A stretch of 64,000 nucleotides of DNA, from positions 1 through 64,000 of the forward strand of contig NZ_KQ959924.1 of NCBI RefSeq assembly GCF_001553035.1, written 5' to 3'. The notes below the pieces were generated by a model. The model worked only from the letters and a program-made list of their open reading frames with translations. It did not search any database and was not told where the DNA came from. Made by a program: the position numbers and the translations under genes. Origin of the DNA: Gemella haemolysans (GTDB taxonomy: Bacteria; Bacillota; Bacilli; Staphylococcales; Gemellaceae). Every line of letters starts with the position of its first letter. Position 1 is the stretch's first letter. Positions 40,272-51,476 of the stretch are shown here, one piece after another.

Positions 40272-41963
40272 CTAGAATTTTGTTGCATCGACAGAGTCAA
40301 TGTATTTTCTAAGTTCTGGAACAATATTAGAAATAGTTCCATCTTCGAATGGATTTTCTAAGTTAGCTTCTTTAACTAACTCTAAGAATGGTTTAGTTCC
40401 ACCAAGTTTACATAGGTGTAGGTATTCTTTCCATGCTTTTTCTCTATTTTCGTTAGCTTTTTTCCAGAATTGGAATGCACAAACTTGAGCTAGTGTGTAG
40501 TCGATGTAGTAGAATGGGACACTGAATAAGTGACCTTGTCTATAGAAGAATAGACCTTCATCAAGTTCTGGAATCTCTTCGTAGTAACGAGATGGTAAGT
40601 ATTTTCTTTCGATTTCTAACCATTTCATACGACGCTCTTTTGGAGTTAATTCCGGATTTTCATATACTTCATGTTGGAATTCATCAACTGTTACACCATA
40701 TGGTAAGAATTTGATTGATGTTGCCATGTGATAGTATTTGAATTTTTCTGTTTCATCTTGGAAGAATAAGTTCATCCAAGGCCAAGTTAAAAATTCCATA
40801 CTCATTGAGTGAATTTCGCAAGCTTCGTATGTTGGCCAAACATAATCTGGCATATGATGTCTACTTTGGAAAACTTGGAAAGCATGTCCAGCTTCGTGAG
40901 TTAGAACTGTAACATCATGAGGTGTTTGGTTAAAGTTAGCGAAGATAAATGGTGCTTTATAATTTGGAATAAACGTACAATAACCACCACCAGCTTTTCC
41001 TGGTTTTGTATCTAAATCTAATAAGTTATTTTCAGTCATAAATGTGAAGAATTCATCAGTTTCAGGTGATAATTCTTTATACATTGTTTTTGCGTAATCA
41101 ACAAGTGTTGGACGATCTCCTTTTGGAGTAGGATTACCTGATTTGAATGTTACACCTTCATCGTGGAATGAAAGTTTTTCAAGTCCTAGACGATTAGCTT
41201 GAGCTTTTTTAAGTTCTTCAACAACAGGTACGATTTCCTCAAAAATTTGTTTTCTGTAGTTTGCGACGTCTTTTGCATTGTAGTCTGTTCTACGTAAGCG
41301 TAGGTAAGCAACCTCTACAAAGTTATCAAATCCAAGTTTTTTCGCAATACGAGTACGAACTTTAATCATACGGTCATAAATGCTATCGTATTGTTCTAAG
41401 TTTTCTTTAAAGAATCTAGCTACAGCTTGGTTTGCTAATAGACGAGTTTCACGGTTAGCATCTTGTGTGTATTTAGCCATACCGCTTAGGTTGTGTTCAC
41501 CACCATCAAATGGAATTTTAGCACTTGAAGTTAGTTTAGTGTATTCTGAAGAAAGTTTGTTTTCTTCTTTTAAATCTTCAATGATTTCATCGCTAAATAC
41601 TTTTAGAGAAGTTTCAATTAGATTGAAGTAATGTTCCCCAATTTCTTTTTTTAGTTCTTCTTTAAATTTCGAATTGAATATTGCTTCATCAAATTTGCTG
41701 TAAAGAGAATCTAATTCAGGACCGAATTCATCCCAAAATTCTTGTTCAGCTTCATAGAATTTATCAGTAGTGTCAATTGTTACACGAATTTCTGATAATT
41801 GTGCCATTGTACTTACGTTATCACGAAGTTCATTATATTCGTTGAAAATTTCTAGTGTCTCTTTAGCGGTATTTGCAGAGTTTAGTCTTTCCACTAATGC
41901 TGCTAATTGTTCTTTTAATTGATCTGTATTTGGTCTTGTATATTGGTAATTTTCAAAAGTCAT
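40272..41963 (-). CDS. pepF: Oligoendopeptidase F, M3 family
   Basis: 563-aa cytoplasmic zinc metallopeptidase that degrades oligopeptides. The zinc motif HEAGH is at residues 356-360, with the third ligand Glu in YEACEIHSMSMEF (~385). Helical lead and tail regions occupy the rest, and there is no signal peptide. Length agrees with the shorter M3 oligoendopeptidases (~560-600 aa). GGAGG precedes the ATG. Single gene. Confidence 0.93.
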   Translation of the reverse strand: MTFENYQYTRPNTDQLKEQLAALVERLNSANTAKETLEIFNEYNELRDNVSTMAQLSEIRVTIDTTDKFYEAEQEFWDEFGPELDSLYSKFDEAIFNSKFKEELKKEIGEHYFNLIETSLKVFSDEIIEDLKEENKLSSEYTKLTSSAKIPFDGGEHNLSGMAKYTQDANRETRLLANQAVARFFKENLEQYDSIYDRMIKVRTRIAKKLGFDNFVEVAYLRLRRTDYNAKDVANYRKQIFEEIVPVVEELKKAQANRLGLEKLSFHDEGVTFKSGNPTPKGDRPTLVDYAKTMYKELSPETDEFFTFMTENNLLDLDTKPGKAGGGYCTFIPNYKAPFIFANFNQTPHDVTVLTHEAGHAFQVFQSRHHMPDYVWPTYEACEIHSMSMEFLTWPWMNLFFQDETEKFKYYHMATSIKFLPYGVTVDEFQHEVYENPELTPKERRMKWLEIERKYLPSRYYEEIPELDEGLFFYRQGHLFSVPFYYIDYTLAQVCAFQFWKKANENREKAWKEYLHLCKLGGTKPFLELVKEANLENPFEDGTISNIVPELRKYIDSVDATKF

Positions 41964-42139
41964 AATTCACCCTCCTAAAAATTTTTATTTATAAATTATC
42001 AATAATACTATGATAACACGAAATAAATAAAAATACAAAAATAACTTTCAGAAAATTCAAAAATAAAGATAGAAAATTAAAGGGGTATTTTATGTAAAAT
42101 AAAACTCTTAAAAAAATGTCAGTTAGGAAACTTTGACCT

Positions 42140-42168
42140 TTGACATTCTGTTGTATTTATGAAATAAT
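42140..42168 (+). promoter_or_regulatory. Promoter of def
   Basis: TTGACA (42140-42145), 17-nt spacer ending TGA, AATAAT (42163-42168). Tandem TTTGACC/TTTGACA heptads overlap the -35, but the spacing does not fit a CtsR box. Confidence 0.65.
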
Positions 42169-42221
42169 TATGTATGTATGAAGATACCGTAATAAATAAT
42201 TAGAAATAAAGGAGAAAAGAT

Positions 42222-42776
42222 TTGATTACTACTAAAGATATAATTATTGATCCACATGCAACACTTAGAGCACGTGCCGAAGAAGTAAAAAGTCCTATCT
42301 CAGACGAAGATAAAGCTATTTTACGTGGATTATTAGAATATGTTATAGCATCTCAAGATGATGAAAAAGCAGAAAAATTAGGACTAAAACCTGGAATAGG
42401 TTTAGCTGCACCGCAAATCAACGTTTCAAAAAGAATGATAGCTGTGCACATTCCAGATGAGGAGTTCCCAGAAGATACTGTTTCTTATGCATTATACAAT
42501 CCAAAAATCATCTCAAATTCAGCAGCAAAATGTTACTTAGCTGGTGGAGAAGGATGCTTATCTGTAGATAAAGATATTAAGGGATATGTTCCTCGTTATT
42601 CAAAAATTAAAGTAGTTGGTTATAATGAAAATGATGAGAAAGTTACTTTAACTTTAACAGACCTACCAGCAATTTGTTTCCAACACGAAATTGATCACTT
42701 AAATGGGGTTATGTTCTACGATCACATTAATAAAGAAAATCCATTTGATGTTCCGGCAGAATACGAAAAACTATAA
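42222..42776 (+). CDS. def: Peptide deformylase
   Basis: 184-aa metalloenzyme removing formyl groups from nascent proteins. The three motifs are present: GIGLAAPQI, EGCLSVD (metal Cys) and QHEIDHLNG (HExxH). The insert between motifs makes it the longer type 2 form of Gram-positives. The start is a TTG at 42222, with AAAGGAG upstream; no better in-frame ATG exists before the conserved region. Confidence 0.95.
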   Translation: MITTKDIIIDPHATLRARAEEVKSPISDEDKAILRGLLEYVIASQDDEKAEKLGLKPGIGLAAPQINVSKRMIAVHIPDEEFPEDTVSYALYNPKIISNSAAKCYLAGGEGCLSVDKDIKGYVPRYSKIKVVGYNENDEKVTLTLTDLPAICFQHEIDHLNGVMFYDHINKENPFDVPAEYEKL

Positions 42777-42791
42777 TTTAAATATAGAAAT

Positions 42792-42830
42792 AAATACACG
42801 TAAGACAATTTAAGTGTCTTACGTGTATTT
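42792..42830. terminator. Bidirectional terminator between def and prfB
   Basis: 16-base perfect inverted repeat (42792-42807 / 42815-42830) between convergent genes; T-tails are modest on both sides. Confidence 0.82.
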
Positions 42831-42832
42831 AT

Positions 42833-43951
42833 CTATAATACTTCTTTTTCTTTAATATTATAATGTAGATAAGCATCGACAAAATCAATGATTTCGCCAT
42901 CCATTACTTTATCTACTGTAGATACTTCATAGTTTGTTCTGTGATCTTTTACCATTGTATATGGAGTAAATACATAAGAACGAATTTGTGATCCCCAACC
43001 GATATCCTTTTGTTCACCACGAATAGCTGCTAATTCTTTCTCTTTTTCTTCTATTTCTAATTGATAAAGTTTTGATTTTAAGTTTTTCATTGCGGCATCT
43101 TTATTCTGTATTTGGCTACGTTCAGATTGTGATTGAACGACGATACCAGTAGGAAGGTGAGTGATGCGAACCGCAGAGTCAGTAGTATTAATATGCTGAC
43201 CACCAGCCCCTTGAGCACGGTAAGTATCAATTTTTAAATCTTCATTATTAATTTCTATATTGATTTCATCTTCATTGAATTCTGGAATTACATCAATTGA
43301 GGCGAACGATGTATGTCTTTTTCCAGACGGATCAAAAGGTGAGATACGTACAACTCGATGAACACCTTTTTCTCCTTTTAATAATCCATATGCAAAGTCA
43401 CCTTCAATTTTTATAGTTGCTGATTTAACTCCAGTGATATCTCCAGATTGATAGTTTAAGTAACTGTATTTTAATCCTTGTTTTGCGAAGAATCTCTCAT
43501 ACATACGTAACATTAATTCTGACCAGTCTGTTGCATCAGTTCCACCAGCACCGGCATGTATTTCAAGTATAGCAGTGTTGTTATCATATTCTTCTGAGAA
43601 TAATAATCTGAAGCTAAAATCTTCAACACTTGATTTTAGATTGACTACTGTTTCTAGTAAATCTTGATAAATTTCTTCATCATCTTCATCTTTTAGAAAT
43701 TCAACCATCTCTTCAGAGTGTTCCAAATAATCTATCATTTCACTAAATTCGTCAAGTTCTTTTTTTATACTTTTTGATTCGGTAACTAGTAGACTAGCTG
43801 CTTCGCTATCATTCCAAAAGTCAGCTTCAAGCATCATATTTTCAATTTCAGCAACTCGTTCAGTTTTATCTTCTATTTTTAGTGAAGTTTTGAATTCCGT
43901 TATTCTTTTGTTAATTTCTTCGAGTTCTTTTCTAAGTTCAATAAGTTCCAA
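42833..43951 (-). CDS. prfB: Peptide chain release factor 2, no programmed frameshift
   Basis: 372-aa RF2. It has the anticodon-like SPF tripeptide (RISPFDPSG), the catalytic GGQ (GAGGQHIN) and an N-terminal helical domain beginning MELIELRKELEEI. The usual +1 frameshift site (CTT TGA C after about codon 24) is replaced by an uninterrupted frame (TCA CTA AAA ATA), so the protein is made without autoregulatory frameshifting. It is monocistronic, with its own promoter. Confidence 0.93.
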   Translation of the reverse strand: MELIELRKELEEINKRITEFKTSLKIEDKTERVAEIENMMLEADFWNDSEAASLLVTESKSIKKELDEFSEMIDYLEHSEEMVEFLKDEDDEEIYQDLLETVVNLKSSVEDFSFRLLFSEEYDNNTAILEIHAGAGGTDATDWSELMLRMYERFFAKQGLKYSYLNYQSGDITGVKSATIKIEGDFAYGLLKGEKGVHRVVRISPFDPSGKRHTSFASIDVIPEFNEDEINIEINNEDLKIDTYRAQGAGGQHINTTDSAVRITHLPTGIVVQSQSERSQIQNKDAAMKNLKSKLYQLEIEEKEKELAAIRGEQKDIGWGSQIRSYVFTPYTMVKDHRTNYEVSTVDKVMDGEIIDFVDAYLHYNIKEKEVL

Positions 43952-43985
43952 AATTTTTACCTCTATTAACTTCTTTCGTTTACTT

Positions 43986-44014
43986 ATTATACAAGAATTT
44001 TACTGAAGATACAA
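43986..44014 (-). promoter_or_regulatory. Promoter of prfB
   Basis: Minus strand TTGTAT (44009-44014), 17-nt spacer, TATAAT (43986-43991). The rest of the spacer to 44220 is AT-rich with a distant TTGCTATA/TATAGCAA pair and no gene. Confidence 0.72.
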
Positions 44015-44259
44015 GGAAGGTAGGAACAAATTATAATACTTTTTGATTAAATATACATTTAGGAATTAGGTTAGAAATTCTTGCTATAAGTTGCTTCATT
44101 TACAGATTATTATTTTATTTTTAATTTTGTATAGCAATACTACGGAAGAATTAGTTGAATTTTCCATCAAAAATTATTCTTAGAAATACGATTGTATCAA
44201 GGGATAAGAAGAATAGTAAAATAAAAGGTCAAAAAAGTCAAAAATAATTCAAAAAATCT

Positions 44260-44276
44260 ATTGACTTATTTTGACC
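44260..44276 (-). promoter_or_regulatory. Probable CtsR operator in the hrcA promoter
   Basis: Minus strand GGTCAAA-ATA-AGTCAAT (44260-44276) fits the CtsR heptad repeat (R)GTCAAA-NAN-(R)GTCAAA with two deviations, and lies on the -35. A second, plus-strand near-match GGTCAAA-AA-AGTCAAA (44227-44242) has a 2-nt gap. Confidence 0.5.
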
Positions 44277-44289
44277 TTAATGATATTAT
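44261..44289 (+). promoter_or_regulatory. Heat-shock operon promoter
   Basis: TTGACT (44261-44266), 17-nt spacer ending TGA, TATTAT (44284-44289). The CIRCE operator begins 12 nt later, covering the predicted start. Confidence 0.8.
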
Positions 44290-44300
44290 TATATATGTTA

Positions 44301-44327
44301 TTAGCAGTCAGATGCTTAGAGTGCTAA
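44301..44327 (+). promoter_or_regulatory. CIRCE operator
   Basis: TTAGCAGTC-N9-GAGTGCTAA, one base off the consensus TTAGCACTC-N9-GAGTGCTAA. It is the HrcA binding site controlling hrcA-grpE-dnaK-dnaJ. Confidence 0.95.
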
Positions 44328-44350
44328 AACACAAAATTGGAGAATAGGTG

Positions 44351-45364
44351 ATGACGATGTTAATAGATAGACAAGTACTCATTCTTCAATCTATAGTCGA
44401 AAATTTTATTACGACTAATCAACCTGTAGGTTCTAAGCAAATTGCTCAAAATATTGATTTCAGTTCGGCAACGATAAGAAATGATATGAGCAAATTAGAA
44501 AAAGAAGGATTGATTAAGAAGACTCATATTTCATCAGGTCGAGTACCTTCGGAAAAAGGTTATCGCTATTATGTAGATTACATAAAAAAAGATTATGAAC
44601 TATCGAATAGTGAGAATGAAAAACTTAAACAACTCTCTGGTGGTGATATAGTATCGGAAAATAACTATTTAGAAAAAAATGCAATAGTACTATCAGACTT
44701 AACGGATTGTACGGCGGTCATATTAGCCCCGACAAAAACGGATAGGCGCATTAATAAGATAGAGGTTATTCTTCTAAGTAGTCGTAGTATTCTCGTTATA
44801 TTAGTAACAAACATAGGAGAAGTATTCCAACAAAACTATAAACTTGATGCGGATTTCACTGTAGAGGATATAGCGGAGATTAATAAACTTCTACAAAGTT
44901 ACTTCTATGATGTAGATATGGCAACAGCTCATGTAATGATTCATGGTGAGTTAGAAAAATATCTAAAGAATAAAGTTAATAACTACGATATGATAGTAGT
45001 GGCTTTAAATAGATTGTTGCAGAATAAAATTAAAAAGACTGTAGCATTAGGGGGTAAGTACAATTTACTTAAGCAACCCGATATAGATAATGTAGAAAAA
45101 TTAAAAGAAGTAGTATCGCTCTTAGAAGATGATAAGATAGTCGAGCTTCTAGATAATAATGAAGTAACAGACAAACCATCTATTAAAATAGGAACTGAGC
45201 TTAAGCTTGGAAATATAGATGATCTTTCATTAGTGTCTAGTAGTTATAACACATCTAAAGGTCAAGGTGTAATAGCCGTATTCGGACCAAAGAGAATGGA
45301 CTATTCAAAAATCATGACACTTATAGCTTGTGTTCGTGATAATTTAAATAATAATTTAAAATAA
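44351..45364 (+). CDS. hrcA: Heat-inducible repressor HrcA
   Basis: 337-aa CIRCE-binding repressor. The N-terminal winged helix (DRQVLILQSIVENFI; SSATIRNDMSKLEKEGLIKKTH) is followed by a GAF-like domain (~residues 100-225, 265-337) with an inserted segment. ATG codons at 44351 and 44357 and a GTG at 44348 are all in frame; the first ATG has GGAG 8 nt upstream and is preferred. It represses its own operon together with the CIRCE site; GroEL usually modulates it. Confidence 0.95.
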   Translation: MTMLIDRQVLILQSIVENFITTNQPVGSKQIAQNIDFSSATIRNDMSKLEKEGLIKKTHISSGRVPSEKGYRYYVDYIKKDYELSNSENEKLKQLSGGDIVSENNYLEKNAIVLSDLTDCTAVILAPTKTDRRINKIEVILLSSRSILVILVTNIGEVFQQNYKLDADFTVEDIAEINKLLQSYFYDVDMATAHVMIHGELEKYLKNKVNNYDMIVVALNRLLQNKIKKTVALGGKYNLLKQPDIDNVEKLKEVVSLLEDDKIVELLDNNEVTDKPSIKIGTELKLGNIDDLSLVSSSYNTSKGQGVIAVFGPKRMDYSKIMTLIACVRDNLNNNLK

Positions 45365-45377
45365 TTAGGAGGTAGAG

Positions 45378-45950
45378 ATGGCTACTGAAGAACAAAAAGA
45401 AACTCTACAAGAAGAAGTAACAACAGAAGAAACTGTTGAGACTGAAAAAACGACAGATTTAAAAGAAGAAGTAGTTGAAAAAACTGCAGAAGAGTTATTA
45501 CAAGAGCAAATTGAAAAACTGCAAGAAGAAGTAAAAGCGTCAGAAGATAAATACTTACGACTTTACGCAGAGTTTGAAAACTTTAAACGACGTAAAAATC
45601 AAGAAATTGACACTATAAATGCTTATAAGAGTCAAAAAGTGATTACAGAAATCTTACCAAGTTTGGATAACTTAGAACGTGCTTTACAAGTTGAGTCAAC
45701 TAATGAAGAAGTACAAACAGTTCTAAAAGGTGTACAAATGGTATACGAAGGATTACAAGCAGCGCTTAAATCAGAAGGTGTTGAGCTAGTGGAAACTGAA
45801 AATGCACAGTTCGATCCAAACTTCCACCACGCAGTAATGCAAGGGGAAGAAAGTGATAAAGAAAGCGGAGTAATCTTAGATACATTCCAAAAAGGTTACA
45901 AACTAAAAGATAGAGTAATCAGACCAGCAATGGTGAAAGTAAACTCATAG
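45378..45950 (+). CDS. grpE: Nucleotide exchange factor GrpE
   Basis: 190 aa. An acidic N-terminal tail rich in Glu/Thr (~1-45), a long coiled coil (~45-95), the conserved LRLYAEFENFKRRKNQE and EILPSLDNLERAL, and the C-terminal beta domain ending KGYKLKDRVIRPAMVKV. It drives ADP release from DnaK. It sits 13 nt after hrcA, with AGGAGG. Confidence 0.97.
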   Translation: MATEEQKETLQEEVTTEETVETEKTTDLKEEVVEKTAEELLQEQIEKLQEEVKASEDKYLRLYAEFENFKRRKNQEIDTINAYKSQKVITEILPSLDNLERALQVESTNEEVQTVLKGVQMVYEGLQAALKSEGVELVETENAQFDPNFHHAVMQGEESDKESGVILDTFQKGYKLKDRVIRPAMVKVNS

Positions 45951-46020
45951 TAGCTATACCTAAAACGAAAAGTTTGGTATTTAGCTACTGCGAAGAATAT
46001 TTTCAGTGTAAAACTGAAAA
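45951..46020 (+). repeat. Two hairpins in the grpE-dnaK spacer
   Basis: TAGCTATACC ... GGTATTTAGCTA (45951-45987), with an inner AAAC/GTTT stem, and TTTTCAGT/ACTGAAAA (46000-46007 / 46013-46020). No T-run follows either. They may be processing or stabilising elements for the dnaK message. Confidence 0.6.
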
Positions 46021-46084
46021 GTATTTAAAAAAGTAATATAAGACTTTGTTAGAGTGAAATAATCATTTTAACAAATAAATTTGA

Positions 46085-47944
<1,860 letters not shown>

Positions 47945-47959
47945 TTAAATAAATAGTCT

Positions 47960-47989
47960 AAGGGCTGGTAGCGTTATGCGCTAGCCCTT
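47960..47989 (+). terminator. Partial terminator between dnaK and dnaJ
   Basis: AAGGGC/GCCCTT outer and TAGCG/CGCTA inner stems with a bulge, followed only by TTGTT. Probably a leaky terminator lowering dnaJ relative to dnaK. Confidence 0.55.
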
Positions 47990-48020
47990 TGTTAAATAAT
48001 TAATTATAGGAGAGATTAAG

Positions 48021-49172
48021 ATGGCTAAAAGAGATTATTATGAGGTACTTGGCGTAAGTAAAAGTGCAAGTGCAGCTGAGATAAAAAAAGCATATCGTAA
48101 ATTATCAAAACAATATCACCCAGATATCAACAAAGAGCCAGGCGCTGAGGATAAATTTAAAGAACTTACTGAAGCATATGAAGTACTGAGTGACGATACT
48201 AAAAAAGCTCAATATGATCAATTTGGTCACGCAGCTTTTGAAGGCGGAGCAGGTCAAGGTGGATTTGGCGGCTTCGGCGGAGGCTTCTCTGGATTCTCAG
48301 GTGGTTTTGATGATCTTGGGGATATTTTCTCAAGTTTCTTCGGAGGTGGGGGAGCGCGTCGTAATCCGAACGCACCTCGTCAAGGAGAAGATTTATTACA
48401 CCGTATTCGCATAAGTTTTGAAGATGCTGTATTCGGTACGAAAAAAACTATTAAACTTCGTAAGGATGTAGAATGTGATCACTGTCACGGAAGTGGTGCA
48501 AAAGATTCTTCATCTGTAAATACATGTCACAGATGTAACGGTAGTGGACAAGAAGCCGTAATTCAAGATACTCCATTTGGACGTATGCAAAGTCAACGTA
48601 CATGTTCTGAATGTCAAGGTCGCGGTAAAATCATTAAAGATAAATGTGCACACTGTTTCGGTAAAGGATACAATAACCGTGAGGTAGAATACGAAGTAGA
48701 AATTCCAGAAGGAATTAGCTCAGGACAACGTGTTCGCCTTCGTGGTAAAGGTGGAGCAGGAGAAAATGGTGGTCCAGCAGGTGATTTATTCATAGAAGTA
48801 ATCGTTGCTGAGGATTCATACTTCCAAAGAGAAGGTGATGATATCTATACTGAATTAAAACTTTCTCCAGCACAGGCTGCTCTTGGTACAAAACTAGATG
48901 TACGTACTTTAACAGGTGAAATAGAGTTAAATGTTCCAGCTGGAACACAGCATGGACGTAAATTCCGTCTTTCAGGTAAAGGTGTTAAAAGTGTTATGGG
49001 ATATGGTCAAGGAGATCACTACATTGTAGTATCTATTGAAATTCCTAAAAACTTATCGACAAAAGAACGTGAATTATACCTTCAACTTGCAAAGTTAAAT
49101 GACGAGAAAGTTGAAGAAGATGAAAGCTTTTTAGACAAAGTTAGTAGAAAAGCAAAAGATTTATTTGATTAA
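48021..49172 (+). CDS. dnaJ: Co-chaperone DnaJ (Hsp40)
   Basis: 383 aa. The J domain (residues ~4-70, with HPD in YHPDIN) is followed by a Gly/Phe region (~75-115), then four zinc motifs [24 protein letters not shown] and CAHCFGKG (~148-215), then two C-terminal beta domains. It stimulates DnaK ATPase. It ends the heat-shock operon. Confidence 0.98.
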   Translation: MAKRDYYEVLGVSKSASAAEIKKAYRKLSKQYHPDINKEPGAEDKFKELTEAYEVLSDDTKKAQYDQFGHAAFEGGAGQGGFGGFGGGFSGFSGGFDDLGDIFSSFFGGGGARRNPNAPRQGEDLLHRIRISFEDAVFGTKKTIKLRKDVECDHCHGSGAKDSSSVNTCHRCNGSGQEAVIQDTPFGRMQSQRTCSECQGRGKIIKDKCAHCFGKGYNNREVEYEVEIPEGISSGQRVRLRGKGGAGENGGPAGDLFIEVIVAEDSYFQREGDDIYTELKLSPAQAALGTKLDVRTLTGEIELNVPAGTQHGRKFRLSGKGVKSVMGYGQGDHYIVVSIEIPKNLSTKERELYLQLAKLNDEKVEEDESFLDKVSRKAKDLFD

Positions 49173-49182
49173 TAATTAATAT

Positions 49183-49260
49183 ACTCAGGATAGAGATTGG
49201 AGATTCAAAAATTAATATAAAGTTTAGTTTTGAATTTCCTATTGAAATCCTGAGTTTTTT
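49183..49260 (+). terminator. Terminator of the heat-shock operon
   Basis: ACTCAGGAT (49183-49191) pairs with ATCCTGAGT (49247-49255) around a long loop that holds a second TTCAAAA/TTTTGAA stem, followed by T-runs. Confidence 0.85.
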
Positions 49261-49359
49261 GTTTTGTTAACTAAATTACCGAATTTATTTGAATTTTTTT
49301 GTAATACAAAGTAAAATATAAGATGGATATAAAATATACTAGAAAGAAGGAGTGAGGAA

Positions 49360-50307
49360 ATGTTCATAAATGAATTTAAAACTGATCAAGAAATTAGTAT
49401 GTTTTTATTATTGGATAATGTTATTCGTGGAGTAGCGTCAAGTGGGAAACCATATTTAACACTTTATCTAAAAGATAAAACAGGTAGTATTGATGGTAAG
49501 ATTTGGGAAGTTAAAGATGAAGATAGTGAAAATTTAAAAGCTGGTAAGATGATCCACGTAGAAGGGACTTTACTAGATTATCGAGGTAAGCTCCAGTTAA
49601 AAATAAAAAATTATAGAATGGCAACTGATAGTGATAATATAGATATTCAAGATTATATTCAAACAGCACCTGTTCCAAAAGATGTAATGATAAATGAATT
49701 AAATTATTTCTTAAAGGAAATTGGGAATGATAATTTAAGAACAGTGACTATTGAATTGTTAAATAAATATAAAAACCAATTTATTAGTTATCCTGCAGCT
49801 AAATCAATGCACCATGATTTTTATTCAGGTTTGATTTATCATACGACAACGATGTTAAAAATTGCGAAAGCATTAATAGCAATCTATCCATCGTTAAATA
49901 AAGATTTATTATACAGTGGAATTATTTTACACGATTTAGGAAAAACTGTCGAGTTAAGCGGACCTGTAGGAACATCTTATACATTAGAGGGAGAACTTTT
50001 GGGGCATATTGTTATTATGAGTGATGAAGTAGCTCGAATGGCTGACAAATTAGGAATTGAAGCTGAAGAAATTACGCTGTTAAGACATATAATTCTTGCT
50101 CATCATGGTAAATATGAATTTGGCTCTCCGAAATTACCAATGATAAAAGAAGCGGAAATTATTAATTTTATAGATAACATCGATGCTAGAATGATGATGT
50201 TTGAGAAAAACTTAGCGAATGTGGAACCTGGAACATTTAGTGATAAACTATTTGGTCTAGAAGGAAGACACTTCTATGTTCCAACGTTCGATAAAGGAGA
50301 TAATTAA
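49360..50307 (+). CDS. yhaM: 3'-5' exoribonuclease YhaM
   Basis: 315 aa. The N-terminal OB-fold nucleic-acid domain (~12-90) is followed by an HD phosphohydrolase domain (~150-290) with [20 protein letters not shown] (HD pair) and [15 protein letters not shown], matching YhaM/Cbf1. It degrades RNA and single-stranded DNA from the 3' end. It precedes a broken gene and has its own AAGGAG site. Confidence 0.95.
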   Translation: MFINEFKTDQEISMFLLLDNVIRGVASSGKPYLTLYLKDKTGSIDGKIWEVKDEDSENLKAGKMIHVEGTLLDYRGKLQLKIKNYRMATDSDNIDIQDYIQTAPVPKDVMINELNYFLKEIGNDNLRTVTIELLNKYKNQFISYPAAKSMHHDFYSGLIYHTTTMLKIAKALIAIYPSLNKDLLYSGIILHDLGKTVELSGPVGTSYTLEGELLGHIVIMSDEVARMADKLGIEAEEITLLRHIILAHHGKYEFGSPKLPMIKEAEIINFIDNIDARMMMFEKNLANVEPGTFSDKLFGLEGRHFYVPTFDKGDN

Positions 50308-50323
50308 GGAAAAGAAAAAAGAT

Positions 50324-51386
50324 ATGAATAAAGGAATGAAGTATTTATTAGGTTTTGTTGTGATATTTATCGCAGCTGTAATATGTGTATTTGGGATTAT
50401 AAAATACGAAGAAATGCAAGAAAATTCTACTTCAAATAATAGTGAAAATTTAGGAAGTGCTGATGGTAAAAAATTAGATAAGGAAACAACGATAATTATT
50501 GAAAAGATATCTTCTTTAAATGATATTGATGTACTTAATTCAGAGTTACACCTATAACAATCAGTTGTTGGTATTTTGAAAAAATATGCTCCGACTGTAT
50601 ATTATACAGTTGATAATAGCGAAGGAAATGATAAAGTTTATTTCCGCTTAGGTGGATATTTAACAGATCGCAAGGTCAATGGAATTAATGAAATTATCGG
50701 TTCTTATAAGGTTGATGCTGGAAAATTAACATCAACAGGTGACGATTTAGGTAAAGTAGGTTCTAAAATCAATGATGGTGATTTAACCTGGAAGCAGCTT
50801 AACTTAAATAATAAAGTGCATGACAAAGATGCTGCAAAAGCAGTTGCTAATAAATTCTTCGCTGTTGATCTTGGAGGAGGAGTAGATAGTATGTTAGGTA
50901 TTTTTGCATATTCTTCTGATTTTAGTAAGCATGTTACAGATGCTCAATTAGGACTTACAGTTGTTCCAATGTCATTAGCTGAAATTACTGATATGTATAA
51001 TGCTGCAACTTCAGATACATACAATGCGGATCAGGTTTATAAAAAAAGTTTCAGGATTAAAACAAGCTAAGTATAGAGAAGTTGATGACAGCTATAAAGG
51101 TAATGAATCTAAGTATAATAAGAGTATTGGTAATGGGGAGGTTCTTTACTTCAAGAAAGATAAAATGTATCTAGCAGCCTTTGGAGGAATTGGTGGAGCT
51201 ATGGGAATGACCTTAACGTCACCAGATAAATGGACTGAAGAAGGAGATAAAATAATAATCCCATTAATAAACAATTTTGAAGGTGGGAAAATTAAGGGGC
51301 AAATGGTTCTTCGATTAAATAATAAAGTATATGAAGGTGGTCAAAGCCGTTCTAAATACTACATCGAAAGTCGAACAAATAATTAA
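50324..51386 (+). pseudogene. Disrupted gene for a membrane-anchored secreted protein
   Basis: A ~350-residue product is split by an in-frame TAA at 50555-50557 (after NSELHL) and by a frameshift in an A7 run at 51041-51047. Reading A6 there restores NADQVYKKVSGLKQAKYREVDD. The N-terminus has one membrane helix (MKYLLGFVVIFIAAVICVF). The rest is a polar extracellular domain with no recognised family. Codon use continues normally beyond both lesions, so decay is recent, or the A7 lesion is a reversible or sequencing event. Confidence 0.7.
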
Positions 51387-51403
51387 TACTAAAAAATAAA
51401 TGG

Positions 51404-51428
51404 AAAGATAGGATTTATTCCTGTCTTT
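51404..51428 (+). terminator. Terminator after the disrupted gene
   Basis: AAAGATAGGA (51404-51413) pairs with TCCTGTCTTT (51419-51428, one mismatch) with a short T tail. Confidence 0.65.
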
Positions 51429-51476
51429 TCTTATACATATTAAAATAATCTTTATGATGAGGAAAATTAGTAAGGT

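Noticed and set aside
42133-42145. CtsR box at the def promoter
   Set aside because: TTTGACC and TTTGACA are directly adjacent with no 3-nt spacer, and def is not a typical CtsR target.
44121-44190. Structured RNA between prfB and hrcA
   Set aside because: TTGCTATA/TATAGCAA pairs across a ~43-nt AT-rich loop; too little support to call an RNA.
44227-44242. Upstream GGTCAAA/AGTCAAA as a full CtsR box
   Set aside because: The gap is 2 nt instead of 3, so it is kept only as a supporting near-match to the site at 44260-44276.
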